Shown here: piece by piece, positions 29,915-38,155 of the stretch
How the letters are laid out: every line of letters begins with the position of its first letter
Position numbering within the stretch: the stretch's first letter is position 1
Source: a virus
Direction: 5' to 3' (one strand)
Length of the DNA stretch: 58,983 nt
IMG/VR virus record: IMGVR_UViG_3300037193_001959
Location: 1 to 58,983 of that record
Position numbers and translations under genes: made by a program
Notes under the pieces: model-generated
What the model saw: the letters and a program-made list of their open reading frames with translations, nothing else
What the model was told of the DNA's origin: nothing
The model's database searches: none

Positions 29915-30937
29915 TCAGGACTCCTTGCTGTGCTTGAAGGCGCGGCCGATGGCGAGTCGCTCGCCCGGCGTGCAGGTGACGGTGGCTTCGTAGGCGTCGG
30001 GCCAGCGCTCGGCGAGGAGCGCCAGGTCGACTGCAGGGCGGCCGGCGGTGGGCTCCAGGGAGAACGCGACGTCCTCGCCGACGGCGGCGGCGCGGGCCGG
30101 GCCGAGGAGCCGGAGCATCTCGGCGCGGGCGTCCTTCTTGGCGCGTTTGGCGTCCGACTCCGCGAGCCGCGCGGTCTCGTAGGCGTCGACCGCCGCGATC
30201 ACGTCGCGCTGGTCGGCTTCGGCGATGCCGTCGCGGGTCGGGTGCAGCTTGCGGTACAGCCGCTCGGCGGCGTCCGCGGTGCCGTGGTCGGTGGGCGGTA
30301 CGCCCGCGAGGACGTGGTCGTCCCAGAACCGTTCGGCGGCGGCGACGATGTCGGCGGTCAGTTCCTCGTACGCGGCGGCCCGTACGACGCCTTGCCGGTA
30401 GTCGTTGCCACCGATGAGGACGGCGTAGTGCATGTGCCCGTAGCCGGTGACGGCGAGCTGCCAGAGGATCTGTGCGAGGACGTCGTCGGGGCCGCCGGCG
30501 TGCCACTGCGCGGACTTGAAGGCGGAGCGGGTCTTGACCTCCAAGGCGCAGATTTCGCGGTGGGTCTCAGGCAGCGGGCACTCGATGACGTGCCGGTCGA
30601 GGGTGCAGCGCATCCACTCGGCGCCGTCGCGGGCGGTGAGCCCGATGGGTTCGATGACCGACCGGTTGCGGCGGGCCCACTCGCGGGCCACGGGCTCTTC
30701 GAGGACGTTGCCCCAGTGGGCTGCGTCTCCGGCGTCGTCGACGTCGTCGCCCCGTTTGTCGTGCCAGACCTTGAGCGGACTGGAGAGGTCGGCGACGCCG
30801 AGGATGGCGGGGATGTCGGAGGACCCGATGCCTGCGCGGCGGGCGGTGAGCCACTCGTCGCGGTCGGCGGTGTGGTCGAGGATGAGGCGGCCGGTGGGGG
30901 TCACTCGGCGGCCGGGGGGTGCGGCGGTGGTCGTCAT
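29915..30937 (-). CDS. YqaJ-type 5'-3' exonuclease (viral recombinase)
   Basis: The product has 340 residues. The N-terminus has EWLTARRAGIGSSDIPAILG and GNVLEEPVAREWA (Glu80). TLDRHV (Asp114) and ICALEVKTRSAF (Glu133, Lys135) follow, with DDVLAQILWQLAVTG after them. This is the lambda-exonuclease/YqaJ nuclease signature. It would resect double-stranded ends for the ERF-like annealing protein. The C-terminal third is helical and Ala-rich. Confidence 0.85.
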   Translation of the reverse strand: MTTTAAPPGRRVTPTGRLILDHTADRDEWLTARRAGIGSSDIPAILGVADLSSPLKVWHDKRGDDVDDAGDAAHWGNVLEEPVAREWARRNRSVIEPIGLTARDGAEWMRCTLDRHVIECPLPETHREICALEVKTRSAFKSAQWHAGGPDDVLAQILWQLAVTGYGHMHYAVLIGGNDYRQGVVRAAAYEELTADIVAAAERFWDDHVLAGVPPTDHGTADAAERLYRKLHPTRDGIAEADQRDVIAAVDAYETARLAESDAKRAKKDARAEMLRLLGPARAAAVGEDVAFSLEPTAGRPAVDLALLAERWPDAYEATVTCTPGERLAIGRAFKHSKES

Positions 30938-31209
30938 CGGTGGTCACCTCGGGCGTTGGTGTAGTAGCGGCGCGGGGTGCCGTCGCCGTGCCGGATCAGG
31001 TGGCCGTCGGCCTCCAGCCGGGCGAGGTGCCGGCGGATCGTGGCGCGGTAGGTGTGCTTGCGCAGGAAGCGCCGGTACACGGGCTTGGCGCGGCCGACGG
31101 TCCATTCGCCGCCCTCGCGGCGGATCACGGACAGCAGGTGCGCCATCACGTCGGGGTGCCGGGTGCGGGGCCCGGCGGCCGAGGCCCCGGCCTGCACGGT
31201 GGTCGTCAT
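30934..31209 (-). CDS. Winged-helix DNA-binding protein
   Basis: The product has 91 residues. MAHLLSVIRREGGEWTVGRA, TYRATIRRHLARLEADGHLI and RRYYTN form a compact winged helix. Basic residues are plentiful. It is coupled to the exonuclease gene. It probably regulates the early operon or assists recombination; the target is unknown. Confidence 0.7.
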   Translation of the reverse strand: MTTTVQAGASAAGPRTRHPDVMAHLLSVIRREGGEWTVGRAKPVYRRFLRKHTYRATIRRHLARLEADGHLIRHGDGTPRRYYTNARGDHR

Positions 31210-31475
31210 GGCGTGGCCACCTCCCCGACATAGCGGGCTTCGACGGCAGTCCCGTCGTCGTGCGCCACCGTGCGGGCCTCGAAAGCGCCGGCGGGCAGGT
31301 AGGCGGGAAGCCGGTCGCCGGTGGCGATGCGGCGGGCCATGGTGTGGGCGATGGTGCGGGAGCGGTGGACGCTGACGTGGTGCCATTGGCCGGGTGTGCG
31401 GCGGCAGTGGCGTGCGACGTCGGCGTGCAGGGTGAAGGACTTGTTCGGGCTGCGTGGTGTCCTGCCGGGCATCAC
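31206..31475 (-). CDS. Small basic hypothetical protein
   Basis: The product has 89 residues from GTG (GTGA overlap) or the next ATG. It is basic and His-rich (ADVARHCRRTPGQWHHVSVH), with TIAHTMARRIATG and a beta-rich end. Function unknown. Confidence 0.55.
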   Translation of the reverse strand: MMPGRTPRSPNKSFTLHADVARHCRRTPGQWHHVSVHRSRTIAHTMARRIATGDRLPAYLPAGAFEARTVAHDDGTAVEARYVGEVATP

Positions 31476-31765
31476 TTCACCCCCGGGGTCACGGTGTGGA
31501 GGGGGGTGGTGTCGTCGGAGAGGAGCGCGGCCATGGGGATGGACACGGTGGTCTCGGAGTCGTCGACGGGCCGGACCTCGGTGTACGTCGCGTGGGGCTC
31601 AGGGCCGGGGTCGGCCCACGTCGGGGCGGGCGTACGGGGTGCGGTCCGCGGCGCGCGGTGTCGTCCGGCGGCGGGCGGGGTGCGACCGAGCCACCAGCCG
31701 ATGGCGACGGACGCGAGGGCGAGGGTGCCGAGGGTGAACGCGAGGGTGGCGACGACGATGGTCAC
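31472..31765 (-). CDS. Single-pass membrane protein
   Basis: The product has 97 residues from a GTG overlapping the upstream stop. An N-terminal hydrophobic segment (VTIVVATLAFTLGTLALASV) is followed by a polar, Pro/Thr-rich part. Function unknown. Confidence 0.6.
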   Translation of the reverse strand: MTIVVATLAFTLGTLALASVAIGWWLGRTPPAAGRHRAPRTAPRTPAPTWADPGPEPHATYTEVRPVDDSETTVSIPMAALLSDDTTPLHTVTPGVK

Positions 31766-32385
31766 GACCCACCCCCGACGGCGAGGCGCTCCAGGCCGTA
31801 GCCGCGCACCTTGTCGTACCGGCGGATGCCCCACACGATCGCGTGGCAGGCCCACAGGAACGACCAGTTCCAGTCGCGGAAGTCCAGCTCCCAGGTGTCC
31901 TCGAAGCCGTAGCCCGCGTACTCGAAGTCGTTCAGGGCCTCGCGTGCCGTGTCCTCGTAGTGGAGGTCGAAGCGGCTGAGGATCTCGTCGCGGACGGCGC
32001 GGCTGACGCCGCGGGGAGCGGTGCCGTTGCGGATGTCGTCGGCGACGTACTCCTTGACGACCTGCTTGAAGGTGTCCTCGGAGTACTCCTTGGCGCTGTC
32101 GCGTCCGCCTTCGGTCTTCTCTGCCCAGTAGTCCGGGTTGATGCCCCACCGGCGGCCGGAGCGGAAGAACTCGAACATGTCCCGCAGCCGGGTGAACATG
32201 TAGCCGTCGATGTCGCCTCGGACGACGAGGCTGCCGGGCCACGTGACGATGTCGAACCAGTAGAAGCCGTGCTTGGGGTCCGTGAACCGCAGGTGCCGGT
32301 ACAGGCCGTCGTCGTGCAGCACGGTCATCCGGTGGGTGCCGGTGTCGCGGGTGAACCGCTCGGCGCTCTCGGTGTAGTCGCTCAT
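31762..32385 (-). CDS. Conserved-looking hypothetical protein
   Basis: The product has 207 residues, starting MSDYTESAERFTRDTGTHRM. It is unusually rich in aromatic residues (HGFYWFDIVTWPGSL, DMFEFFRSGRRWGINPDYWA, WELDFRDWNWSFLW) and acidic overall. It looks like a folded enzyme-size domain, but I recognise no motif. It lies in the small-gene part of the early operon. Confidence 0.65.
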   Translation of the reverse strand: MSDYTESAERFTRDTGTHRMTVLHDDGLYRHLRFTDPKHGFYWFDIVTWPGSLVVRGDIDGYMFTRLRDMFEFFRSGRRWGINPDYWAEKTEGGRDSAKEYSEDTFKQVVKEYVADDIRNGTAPRGVSRAVRDEILSRFDLHYEDTAREALNDFEYAGYGFEDTWELDFRDWNWSFLWACHAIVWGIRRYDKVRGYGLERLAVGGGS

Positions 32386-32609
32386 CGGGTTCCCCCGGGG
32401 GTCTGGTGGTCGTGGGGTTGGCAGGCGTGGCCGTGCTCCGGGCACGGCTCCGGCGCTGGCGGGGCGGCGAGGATGGCGCGGCAGGTCGCCAGATCCCGGA
32501 CCGCGCGCCGACGACGGCGGGCATCAACCGCCCGGCCTGAGGCGACGAGGAGCGCGGCGCCGACGACCGGCGCGAAGAACCACACCGTGATCACGGCAGC
32601 GGCGGTCAC
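32382..32609 (-). CDS. Small membrane protein
   Basis: The product has 75 residues from a GTG. One membrane segment (VITVWFFAPVVGAALLVASG), an Arg-rich stretch, then a Cys/His-rich end (PEPCPEHGHACQPHDH). It is coupled on both sides. Function unknown. Confidence 0.6.
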   Translation of the reverse strand: MTAAAVITVWFFAPVVGAALLVASGRAVDARRRRRAVRDLATCRAILAAPPAPEPCPEHGHACQPHDHQTPGGTR

Positions 32610-32899
32610 GGGCGATCACCTCCCGCGGCGACGGCCCACGGCCACATCGCATTGACGAGCTGAGCGACCTCGTGTGCGCGCTTCACGTCCGTGCACGGCC
32701 ACGATTCGCCGTCCCACACGCACTCACCGCCGCCCGGCCAGTGCACGGCAGCGACGTCGTTCTGCAGCAGCGCGACGGCGAGCACCATGGAGTGGCCCAC
32801 GGGCACGCTGCCACCGGTGTCTACGAGGTGCTGGCCCACATGCCGGGCGGTGTACGCCGCCGTCTGGATCTCGCGGCATTCGGTGCGGTCAGCGGCCAT
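32606..32899 (-). CDS. Hypothetical protein
   Basis: The product has 97 residues, starting MAADRTECREIQTAAYTARH, with VLAVALLQNDVAAVHWPGGG and a compact end. The ATG lies inside the end of the upstream HTH gene (11-bp overlap). Function unknown. Confidence 0.55.
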   Translation of the reverse strand: MAADRTECREIQTAAYTARHVGQHLVDTGGSVPVGHSMVLAVALLQNDVAAVHWPGGGECVWDGESWPCTDVKRAHEVAQLVNAMWPWAVAAGGDRP

Positions 32900-33110
32900 C
32901 GCCGGCACCGCCGATCTCAGGCGCATACCTGCGGATCAACGAGGTGGTGACCCCGTACTCCAGCGCCAGTGTCCGCGCACTTTCCCCCTCGCCGCGCCGC
33001 CGCCGGATATCGTCGATCTGCTGCGGGGAGAGCTTGCGCCGATGCAGGCTGCGCTCCCGCGGCTGCATGCGGTCCTGCCAATCCATCCACTCGCGTCCTG
33101 AAGTGGCCAT
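32889..33110 (-). CDS. Small HTH protein, resolvase C-terminal type
   Basis: The product has 73 residues. RRKLSPQQIDDIRRRRGEGE, then ARTLALEYGVTTSLIRRYAP is a Hin/resolvase-type helix-turn-helix, similar in form to the protein at 24126-24332. It is a probable DNA-binding regulator. Confidence 0.7.
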   Translation of the reverse strand: MATSGREWMDWQDRMQPRERSLHRRKLSPQQIDDIRRRRGEGESARTLALEYGVTTSLIRRYAPEIGGAGDGR

Positions 33111-33515
33111 CTAGGCCACCCCCTTGGCCCGGTTGCGCAGGTGATCGATCTGGCCATCGCGCTGCCGCAACTCCCAGCCGAGGTCGGCGACTATGCGGGA
33201 CAGGCGCACGTTGCGGTTGACCAGGAAGTGCAGATCCGTCTCGTCGGACCAGCCGGCCTCATGCGCCTGCCGCAGGATGGTGTTCATCCGGCCGTCCTCG
33301 GGGTCCTCAAGGAGGGGCAGGTGGGTCTCCGCCGGGCTGCCGGGTACGGTGCCGATCGGCGCCCAGCCGGCCACGGCCTCGTCGCTCTCGTAGCGGGAGG
33401 CGTTCCATTCGTCCGTGACCAGCCATCGAGGCGGCTCGCCGGGCCACAGCACCGCGGTAGTGCGGCGGTCGGGTGATCGCCGAACCTCACCGGGCAGTAC
33501 CTTTCGCGCGCTCAT
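33111..33515 (-). CDS. Hypothetical protein
   Basis: The product has 134 residues. It starts basic (MSARKVLPGEVRRSPDRRTT), then has a beta-rich part and a helical C-terminus (RIVADLGWELRQRDGQIDHL). The stop directly abuts the HTH gene start. Function unknown. Confidence 0.6.
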   Translation of the reverse strand: MSARKVLPGEVRRSPDRRTTAVLWPGEPPRWLVTDEWNASRYESDEAVAGWAPIGTVPGSPAETHLPLLEDPEDGRMNTILRQAHEAGWSDETDLHFLVNRNVRLSRIVADLGWELRQRDGQIDHLRNRAKGVA

Positions 33516-33712
33516 GCCGCACCCCCATCGCGGGGCGGGCACGCCACGCACACGAACCCCTGCGGGCAGCACACCGAATCGGCGTCCAAGTCGAAGTACT
33601 GGTGGCGCTGCTCCTCCAGCCGGCCGAGCCGCAGACGCGCCTCACGCGCCCGCGCCTCCACCACCGGGGTCGGCACGTCGAGTGCGGCGATCGTGCGCCG
33701 CGGCCCGTTCAC
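33512..33712 (-). CDS. Small protein with C-terminal Cys cluster
   Basis: The product has 66 residues from a GTG. A charged helix (EARAREARLRLGRLEEQRHQ) is followed by SVCCPQGFVCVACPP, which could bind metal. Function unknown. Confidence 0.55.
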   Translation of the reverse strand: MNGPRRTIAALDVPTPVVEARAREARLRLGRLEEQRHQYFDLDADSVCCPQGFVCVACPPRDGGAA

Positions 33713-34044
33713 GACAGCCCCTTAGCGATGTCCGCGGGCGTCGGCACCGCGGCGGGGCGCCGGACGACGGTCCAGCCGCGGCCCCACTCGTACGTGTCCA
33801 TCCCCCGCGGCTCGCGGGGCTCCGTGCTGCCCTGGGCCCACCAGCCGAACGCGACCCAGGCGTTGGTGCCGGGGTGGCGGTCGACGGCGACGCACGTGAA
33901 GCGGGTGGTGACGTTGTCGGGGTATCCGCGGTCGAGGCGGTAGTCGGTGCCGGGCTGGAAGAAGTCCTCCGGCAGGCGCGGCGCGTCGGCGGCGTGCTCG
34001 TGCTCGACGGGCGTGGGCTTCGGCGTACGACGACGCGGCATCAC
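33709..34044 (-). CDS. Hypothetical protein
   Basis: The product has 111 residues from GTG or the following ATG. A basic front (MPRRRTPKPTP) leads into a beta-rich domain with DYRLDRGYPDNVTTRFTCVA and WVAFGWWAQGS. Function unknown. Confidence 0.55.
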   Translation of the reverse strand: MMPRRRTPKPTPVEHEHAADAPRLPEDFFQPGTDYRLDRGYPDNVTTRFTCVAVDRHPGTNAWVAFGWWAQGSTEPREPRGMDTYEWGRGWTVVRRPAAVPTPADIAKGLS

Positions 34045-34283
34045 CGGGCGTCACCACCGATCTCGTCCGCGCGACGGCGGAGGGCGGTGACCACCTCGGC
34101 CTGCGTGCGACCAGGCGCCCGCTCCCACGGCACCACCAGTTCCTCACCGAAGTGCGTCACCATGGCGTCCCAGCCATCGACGCTCAGCATGTGGATCAGC
34201 GACCGCGTCTCGGGGTGCCAGCCATTGCGCTCGATGGCCTCGGCGATAGAACGCAGTTCATCAGCGACGGTGCGCTCGTTCAT
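34041..34283 (-). CDS. Small acidic hypothetical protein
   Basis: The product has 80 residues (MNERTVADELRSIAEAIERN, then LIHMLSVDGWDAMVTHFGEE). It is a helical, soluble protein. It shares one base with the upstream stop and four with the next gene. Function unknown. Confidence 0.55.
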   Translation of the reverse strand: MNERTVADELRSIAEAIERNGWHPETRSLIHMLSVDGWDAMVTHFGEELVVPWERAPGRTQAEVVTALRRRADEIGGDAR

Positions 34284-34519
34284 CAGCCCTCACCGCCGAA
34301 CAGCACGTCGGTGTGGCGGACCGGCACCCGCGCGAGGTCCTTACGGGCCTCGTGCCACACGCCGAGCATCTCCTCGAAGTCCTGCCGGTCCTCGGTCGAG
34401 GCCAGCGGGCGCAGCCGCTTCAACTCGCGCTCCGCGTCGTCCTGCTTGCACAGGGCCTCGAACGTGGCGGGGGACATGTGGGCGGCGGCGAACACCTTCA
34501 CTGCCATGGGCGTGGTCAT
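34283..34519 (-). CDS. Small helical hypothetical protein
   Basis: The product has 78 residues (KVFAAAHMSPATFEALCKQD, then DRQDFEEMLGVWHEARKDLA). Charged and helical. Coupled in the early operon by a 4-bp overlap upstream. Function unknown. Confidence 0.55.
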   Translation of the reverse strand: MTTPMAVKVFAAAHMSPATFEALCKQDDAERELKRLRPLASTEDRQDFEEMLGVWHEARKDLARVPVRHTDVLFGGEG

Positions 34520-35379
34520 GAGGCACCGCCCGTCTGCGCGGCCCGCGCCTCAGCGGCCATGGAGCGGAGTTCGAACGCCGCGTCCCCCAGGCCGATGGCG
34601 GACGCCGAGTCCGCCTCGGTGTGCTGTCGACGCAGGGACAGCAGCTTGTCCGCCGCCTCGTCCAGCACGGCGGCGCGGGAGGGGCGGGCCTCCAGTTCCA
34701 CAGCTAGGGCCTTCGCGGTGTCGTCGGCGATGCGGTCGCGCTGCTGGATCAGCTCGGCGTTCTCCGCCTTCAGGCGGTCGATCTCGGCGAGGAGCGCGGG
34801 CACGTCCTCACGGGCGTGAGCGATGAAGGCGGCGTCGGCGAGGATCTGTTGCCGATCGTCTTCCTCGTCCCACTCGGCGTGAGCCGGGTCGTTGTCCAGC
34901 GGCTCGTCGTCGAACGAAACGATCTGTCGTCGGGCGCGGTAGCCGCACCCGGTGTCCTCCAGATCGGCGGCGATGTCCAAGTAGCCGCCACCTTCGTACA
35001 GGTCCCACGGCCCCTTCGTCGCCGCCCCCTCGCGCGCCCGGATCTCCTCCAGCCGTTCGGGCGTCGGCCGCTCCGGCTCGGGCTGGCGGCGGGCGTTCGC
35101 CGCTCCCTCGGCCCAGTTGCCCAGCAGCCCACGCGCGGTCGGCGCCCGCTCCGGCTCGGGCTGGCGGGCGGACGCACCGGCCACCCCACCCAGCGCGGCG
35201 GCCCGCGCCTCGGCCGCGATCTCCTCCGCCCGCTCCGGCGTCAGAATCGCGCCGATCTCATCCAACCGCTGACACGCCAACGTCACCGGCTGCGTCAGCC
35301 CGTCCGGGTGCTCCGTCAGATACGGCTCCACCTGCGCACGCGCCCACCGCGCCCGCGGCGACATCCCCCCCGACATCAC
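34516..35379 (-). CDS. Ea22-like coiled-coil early protein
   Basis: The product has 287 residues. Internal signatures are EGAATKGPWDLYEGGGY and DAAFIAHAREDVPALLAEID, followed by a coiled coil. These are the (T)xGPW and DAxFIAxARxDVPxLLxEI motifs of Ea22-like proteins. The N-terminal part holds two QPEPER-containing segments with TARGLLGNW and RRQPEPERPTPERL, an internal near-repeat. The function of the family is unknown; members are expressed early. Confidence 0.7.
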   Translation of the reverse strand: MMSGGMSPRARWARAQVEPYLTEHPDGLTQPVTLACQRLDEIGAILTPERAEEIAAEARAAALGGVAGASARQPEPERAPTARGLLGNWAEGAANARRQPEPERPTPERLEEIRAREGAATKGPWDLYEGGGYLDIAADLEDTGCGYRARRQIVSFDDEPLDNDPAHAEWDEEDDRQQILADAAFIAHAREDVPALLAEIDRLKAENAELIQQRDRIADDTAKALAVELEARPSRAAVLDEAADKLLSLRRQHTEADSASAIGLGDAAFELRSMAAEARAAQTGGAS

Positions 35380-35822
35380 GACGTCACCGACCGAGCTGCC
35401 TCAGCGGCACTCCGGGCAGCCTGCTGCACCGCGGACCGCGCGTCGGACAACGCCTGCCCCAACGGCGCCACGCTCGGCGCGGCCACCTCCCGCGGCGCCG
35501 ACGTGTCCAACTCGATGCCGTAGCCGGTCAAGACCACCGACACCCCGCAGAACGAGCCCGGCGCGTCGAGCCACTGCGAGCCCGCGTAGTCCTTCAACTC
35601 CACCGCGCCGGTGGGGATCTTCAGGGCGGTACGCCACTGCTCGAAGTCCGACGACGTGCGCGCCTGCAAGTGCACCGTCACCGGCACGTAGTTGTGCACC
35701 GTCACGTACGGAGCGGGCAGGGCCGGGAACGCCTCGACCATCGCCGACAGCGCGGCAGCAGCGTCGACAAGATCGGCCATCGGAGGTTCCGCGGGGTTGT
35801 GCGCTGTACTCTGAGAACTCAT
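35376..35822 (-). CDS. Hypothetical protein
   Basis: The product has 148 residues; an internal ATG at 35780 is an alternative start. A helical front (DAAAALSAMVEAFPALPAPY) is followed by a beta-rich part (VTVHNYVPVTVHLQARTSSD) and an Ala-rich helix. Function unknown. Confidence 0.55.
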   Translation of the reverse strand: MSSQSTAHNPAEPPMADLVDAAAALSAMVEAFPALPAPYVTVHNYVPVTVHLQARTSSDFEQWRTALKIPTGAVELKDYAGSQWLDAPGSFCGVSVVLTGYGIELDTSAPREVAAPSVAPLGQALSDARSAVQQAARSAAEAARSVTS

Positions 35823-35873
35823 CGGTGAGCCTCGCTTTCTTCTGTCACAGCGGTTGAGTGGGGTGGAGCCGTA

Positions 35874-35909
35874 GGGGCCGCCCCCCGGACGCACATCCGG
35901 GACGGCCCC
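35874..35909 (-). terminator. Nested hairpin after the excisionase-like gene
   Basis: GGGGCCG and CGGCCCC enclose an inner CCGG / CCGG stem. It lies just past the stop at 35920 and may end or attenuate the repressor-side transcript ahead of the early operon. The rest of 35823-35919 shows nothing else. Confidence 0.55.
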
Positions 35910-35919
35910 GCTTTGCTGC

Positions 35920-36273
35920 TCAGCCAGAACGCCGACCAGGCAGCGGAGTCAGACGCGACGGCGCCGCGCCGTCAGCCATGCGAACCGCAGGCGTACGCTC
36001 CGGCTCGACGTGCAAGATCGTGAGGATCTGGTCGAGGTCGTCGTCGGTGAAGAACACCGTCCGGCCGACCTTCGTACGGGGCAGACGGCGGATGTTTTTC
36101 TGCAGCCACTTCACGGAAGTCCGCAGCTCAACCGCAGCCTCCGCGTAGTCGTACAGCCGCCGCCGCGGTGCGCTCTCCCGCAGCTCGCCGACCTCGGACA
36201 GCAGCGCCGTCACGGCCTGCGCCAGCGCGGCGACTTGGGCATGCAGTCCACTGTCGTCGCCCGCCGCGCTCAC
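35920..36273 (-). CDS. MerR/excisionase-like DNA-binding protein
   Basis: The product has 117 residues from a GTG coupled to the HTH gene. A helical start leads to YDYAEAAVELRTSVKWLQKN, then IRRLPRTKVGRTVFFTDDDL. This is the pattern of helix-turn-helix excisionase/MerR-like proteins: a domain that reads YxxxEAAxxL, and R...R.V.FxxxDL. It lies beside the lysogeny switch. It may be a directionality factor for the integrase at 38141 or an early regulator. Confidence 0.7.
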   Translation of the reverse strand: MSAAGDDSGLHAQVAALAQAVTALLSEVGELRESAPRRRLYDYAEAAVELRTSVKWLQKNIRRLPRTKVGRTVFFTDDDLDQILTILHVEPERTPAVRMADGAAPSRLTPLPGRRSG

Positions 36274-36539
36274 GGACGGACCTCCTCGGGGGTGTCCGGC
36301 GTCTCGGCCGGCTGGTCGAACTCGGCGCTGTCCATGCCGAGGAGTTCGCAGAGGACCCGGCGGAGCGCGGGCCTCGGGACGTGCACGCCGCGTTCGATCT
36401 TTGAGAGGTGAGCGTGGGACACGCGGGCCCCGGCGGCGCGGCACCGTTCTGCCAGCTTGGGCTGGCTGAGCCCGAGCGCCACTCGTCTCTGCCGAACCGG
36501 CGGTGGGACCGGTGGCGGGGTGGGCTCGTCTGTTGCCAT
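36270..36539 (-). CDS. XRE-family repressor/Cro-like protein
   Basis: The product has 89 residues. A helix-turn-helix of the Cro/CI type is clear: RRVALGLSQPKLAERCRAAG, then VSHAHLSKIERGVHVPRPAL. The start lies seven bases after TAGCGT, with TTGTCT 17 bp upstream, so the transcript is nearly leaderless and its promoter spacer holds two operator units. It is divergent from another HTH gene, a classic phage switch. Confidence 0.75.
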   Translation of the reverse strand: MATDEPTPPPVPPPVRQRRVALGLSQPKLAERCRAAGARVSHAHLSKIERGVHVPRPALRRVLCELLGMDSAEFDQPAETPDTPEEVRP

Positions 36540-36551
36540 ACACAGACGCTA

Positions 36552-36657
36552 ACGCAGATCAACGCAGAAGACAACAGATCTGCGGTAGAGAATCGCAAGA
36601 TGACGCAGATCAGCCCTGGAAACCTCGCGACCTGCGGGGATCTGCGTTAATCTGCGT
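36552..36657. promoter_or_regulatory. Operator array of the lysogeny switch
   Basis: The 8-mer ACGCAGAT occurs at 36552-36559 and 36603-36610, with a 7/8 match at 36562-36569. Its reverse complement ATCTGCGT is at 36640-36647 and 36650-36657, with a 7/8 match at 36578-36585. Outer tandem pairs are 10 bp apart and face each other, one set at each divergent promoter. This is what cooperative repressor binding sites would look like. Confidence 0.8.
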
Positions 36658-36677
36658 TTGACGGAGAGGAACAGACC

Positions 36678-37103
36678 ATGCCTGCGCCGCCGCCCCACCG
36701 GCTCGACACACACATGGACGCCCGCCGCCTCGACCTCCGCATGACCTGGCGCGAGGTCGCAGACGCAGCCGGCATCTCCCCCGAGACCATCCGCGCCGTA
36801 CGCCGCGGCGACAACGTGCCCGGCGACATCACCCGCCGCGGCCTCGAAGACGCCCTCCGCTGGGAACGCGGCAGCATCGACCGCATCCTCGCCGGCGGCG
36901 AGCCCGAGCCGGTACGCGAGCCGGCCCCCGGCCGCGGCGGACCTGCACTCCCCGCCGATGACCCGCGCCGCCGGATCCTTGACGCCGCACTGGAACAGTT
37001 GACCCCGGAGCAGCAGGAGGCGTTTCTGCGCCAAGAGCTGGAGGAGCGGCAGCGGGGCAGGCGCAAGGCGCCGCGCGCCGACGACGTGCGCCGTCGCGCC
37101 TAG
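36678..37103 (+). CDS. HTH regulator divergent from the Cro-like gene
   Basis: The product has 141 residues, with GGAGAGGAA before the ATG. MTWREVADAAGISPETIRAV, then RRGDNVPGDITRRGLEDALRW is an XRE-like helix-turn-helix. A linker and an acidic helical tail (LEQLTPEQQEAFLRQELEER) may serve dimerisation. It is the best candidate for the prophage repressor or its antagonist. The array at 36552-36657 lies directly upstream. Confidence 0.72.
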   Translation: MPAPPPHRLDTHMDARRLDLRMTWREVADAAGISPETIRAVRRGDNVPGDITRRGLEDALRWERGSIDRILAGGEPEPVREPAPGRGGPALPADDPRRRILDAALEQLTPEQQEAFLRQELEERQRGRRKAPRADDVRRRA

Positions 37104-37228
37104 AGGTAGTTGTTAAGCGCAATTAAGCACATGCAGCAGGGTGGCCAAATCCCTCCCGCGGGTGCATATTTGCTCACCTACCTCAGACACACGGGGTAAT
37201 CGCACACGCACACACCGCACCATGCGTC

Positions 37229-38155
37229 ATGGGAGAGCACGCCGTGTACGACCTTCTTGTCGCGGCGATCCTGGGAGCCATCGCCGTACTCCTCGCCGGC
37301 GCCTACGCAGGGCTCTGGGTCATGCGCAGACGCTGGCTCGACACCCAAAAGCAACTGCAGCAGGAACGCGAGGAACGTCTACGCGCGGTGAACGAACTGC
37401 ACGTCATCATCGGCCGCGAACTGTTCGGCCGGAAACTCGCCGCGCTCGACGACGGTGATGACGACGACGAGCCGCCCGAGGAACGGCGGAAGCGTATCCG
37501 CGCCCTGCCGCCGCTCGCCGTACCCATCGCGGCACTCCTCGCCGCCGGCGCGTGGCTCCGCGCGCACCTCTGGGCACCCGCACGCGCGCACCCCTGGACG
37601 GCCGCCGGCAGCCTCGCCGCAGCGGCGGCCGTCGCCACACTCGTGTACGTCGTCGTGCCGGGCCCCGGCGGCATCCCGCAGCGCGCCGAGCCACCCATCA
37701 GCACCGTGCCCACCGCGCCAGCGTTACCGACAGGCAGCAGCCCTCCGACCACAGCCGACCCGGACCGTACGCCGCCCGCCGCGACATCCTCCGGCCACCC
37801 GGTCACCGCCGGCCGCCGCGGCTCCCCGGCCCCCAGCCCGAGCGCAACCACCCTGCCGCCGCCCGTCATGGCCGGTGACACCACCCCTCCCCCCGCCAGC
37901 AGCACCCCGGCGACGGCCGGAGGCACCGCCGCCGGCGGCACAACGGGCGGCGACGGAACCACCGGCGGAACGGGCAGCACGGGCGGGGCGACCGGCGGCG
38001 CCGACGGCGGCACCACCGGGGACACGACCACCGGCGGCACCACGCCGCCGACCGACCCCGACCCCCCCGACGAGCCGGGCGACAACCGCGACGGACTGCT
38101 GTGCCTGGACGTCGACGTCGCCCCCCTGCTGCGCCTCGGCCTATGCCTCCTGTGA
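37229..38155 (+). CDS. Membrane protein with Pro/Thr/Gly low-complexity tail
   Basis: The product has 308 residues. Hydrophobic segments are at residues 8-30 (LLVAAILGAIAVLLAGAYAG), about 95-110 and 122-144. A low-complexity tail (GTTGGDGTTGGTGSTGGATG and more) extends from there to near the C-terminus. The end LCLDVDVAPLLRLGLCLL is conserved-looking. It reads toward the integrase and overlaps its 3' end by 15 bp. Its place beside the repressor suggests a lysogenic-conversion or exclusion role, without direct evidence. The 37104-37228 leader is AT-richer than its surroundings, with TTAAGC repeats. Confidence 0.65.
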   Translation: MGEHAVYDLLVAAILGAIAVLLAGAYAGLWVMRRRWLDTQKQLQQEREERLRAVNELHVIIGRELFGRKLAALDDGDDDDEPPEERRKRIRALPPLAVPIAALLAAGAWLRAHLWAPARAHPWTAAGSLAAAAAVATLVYVVVPGPGGIPQRAEPPISTVPTAPALPTGSSPPTTADPDRTPPAATSSGHPVTAGRRGSPAPSPSATTLPPPVMAGDTTPPPASSTPATAGGTAAGGTTGGDGTTGGTGSTGGATGGADGGTTGDTTTGGTTPPTDPDPPDEPGDNRDGLLCLDVDVAPLLRLGLCLL

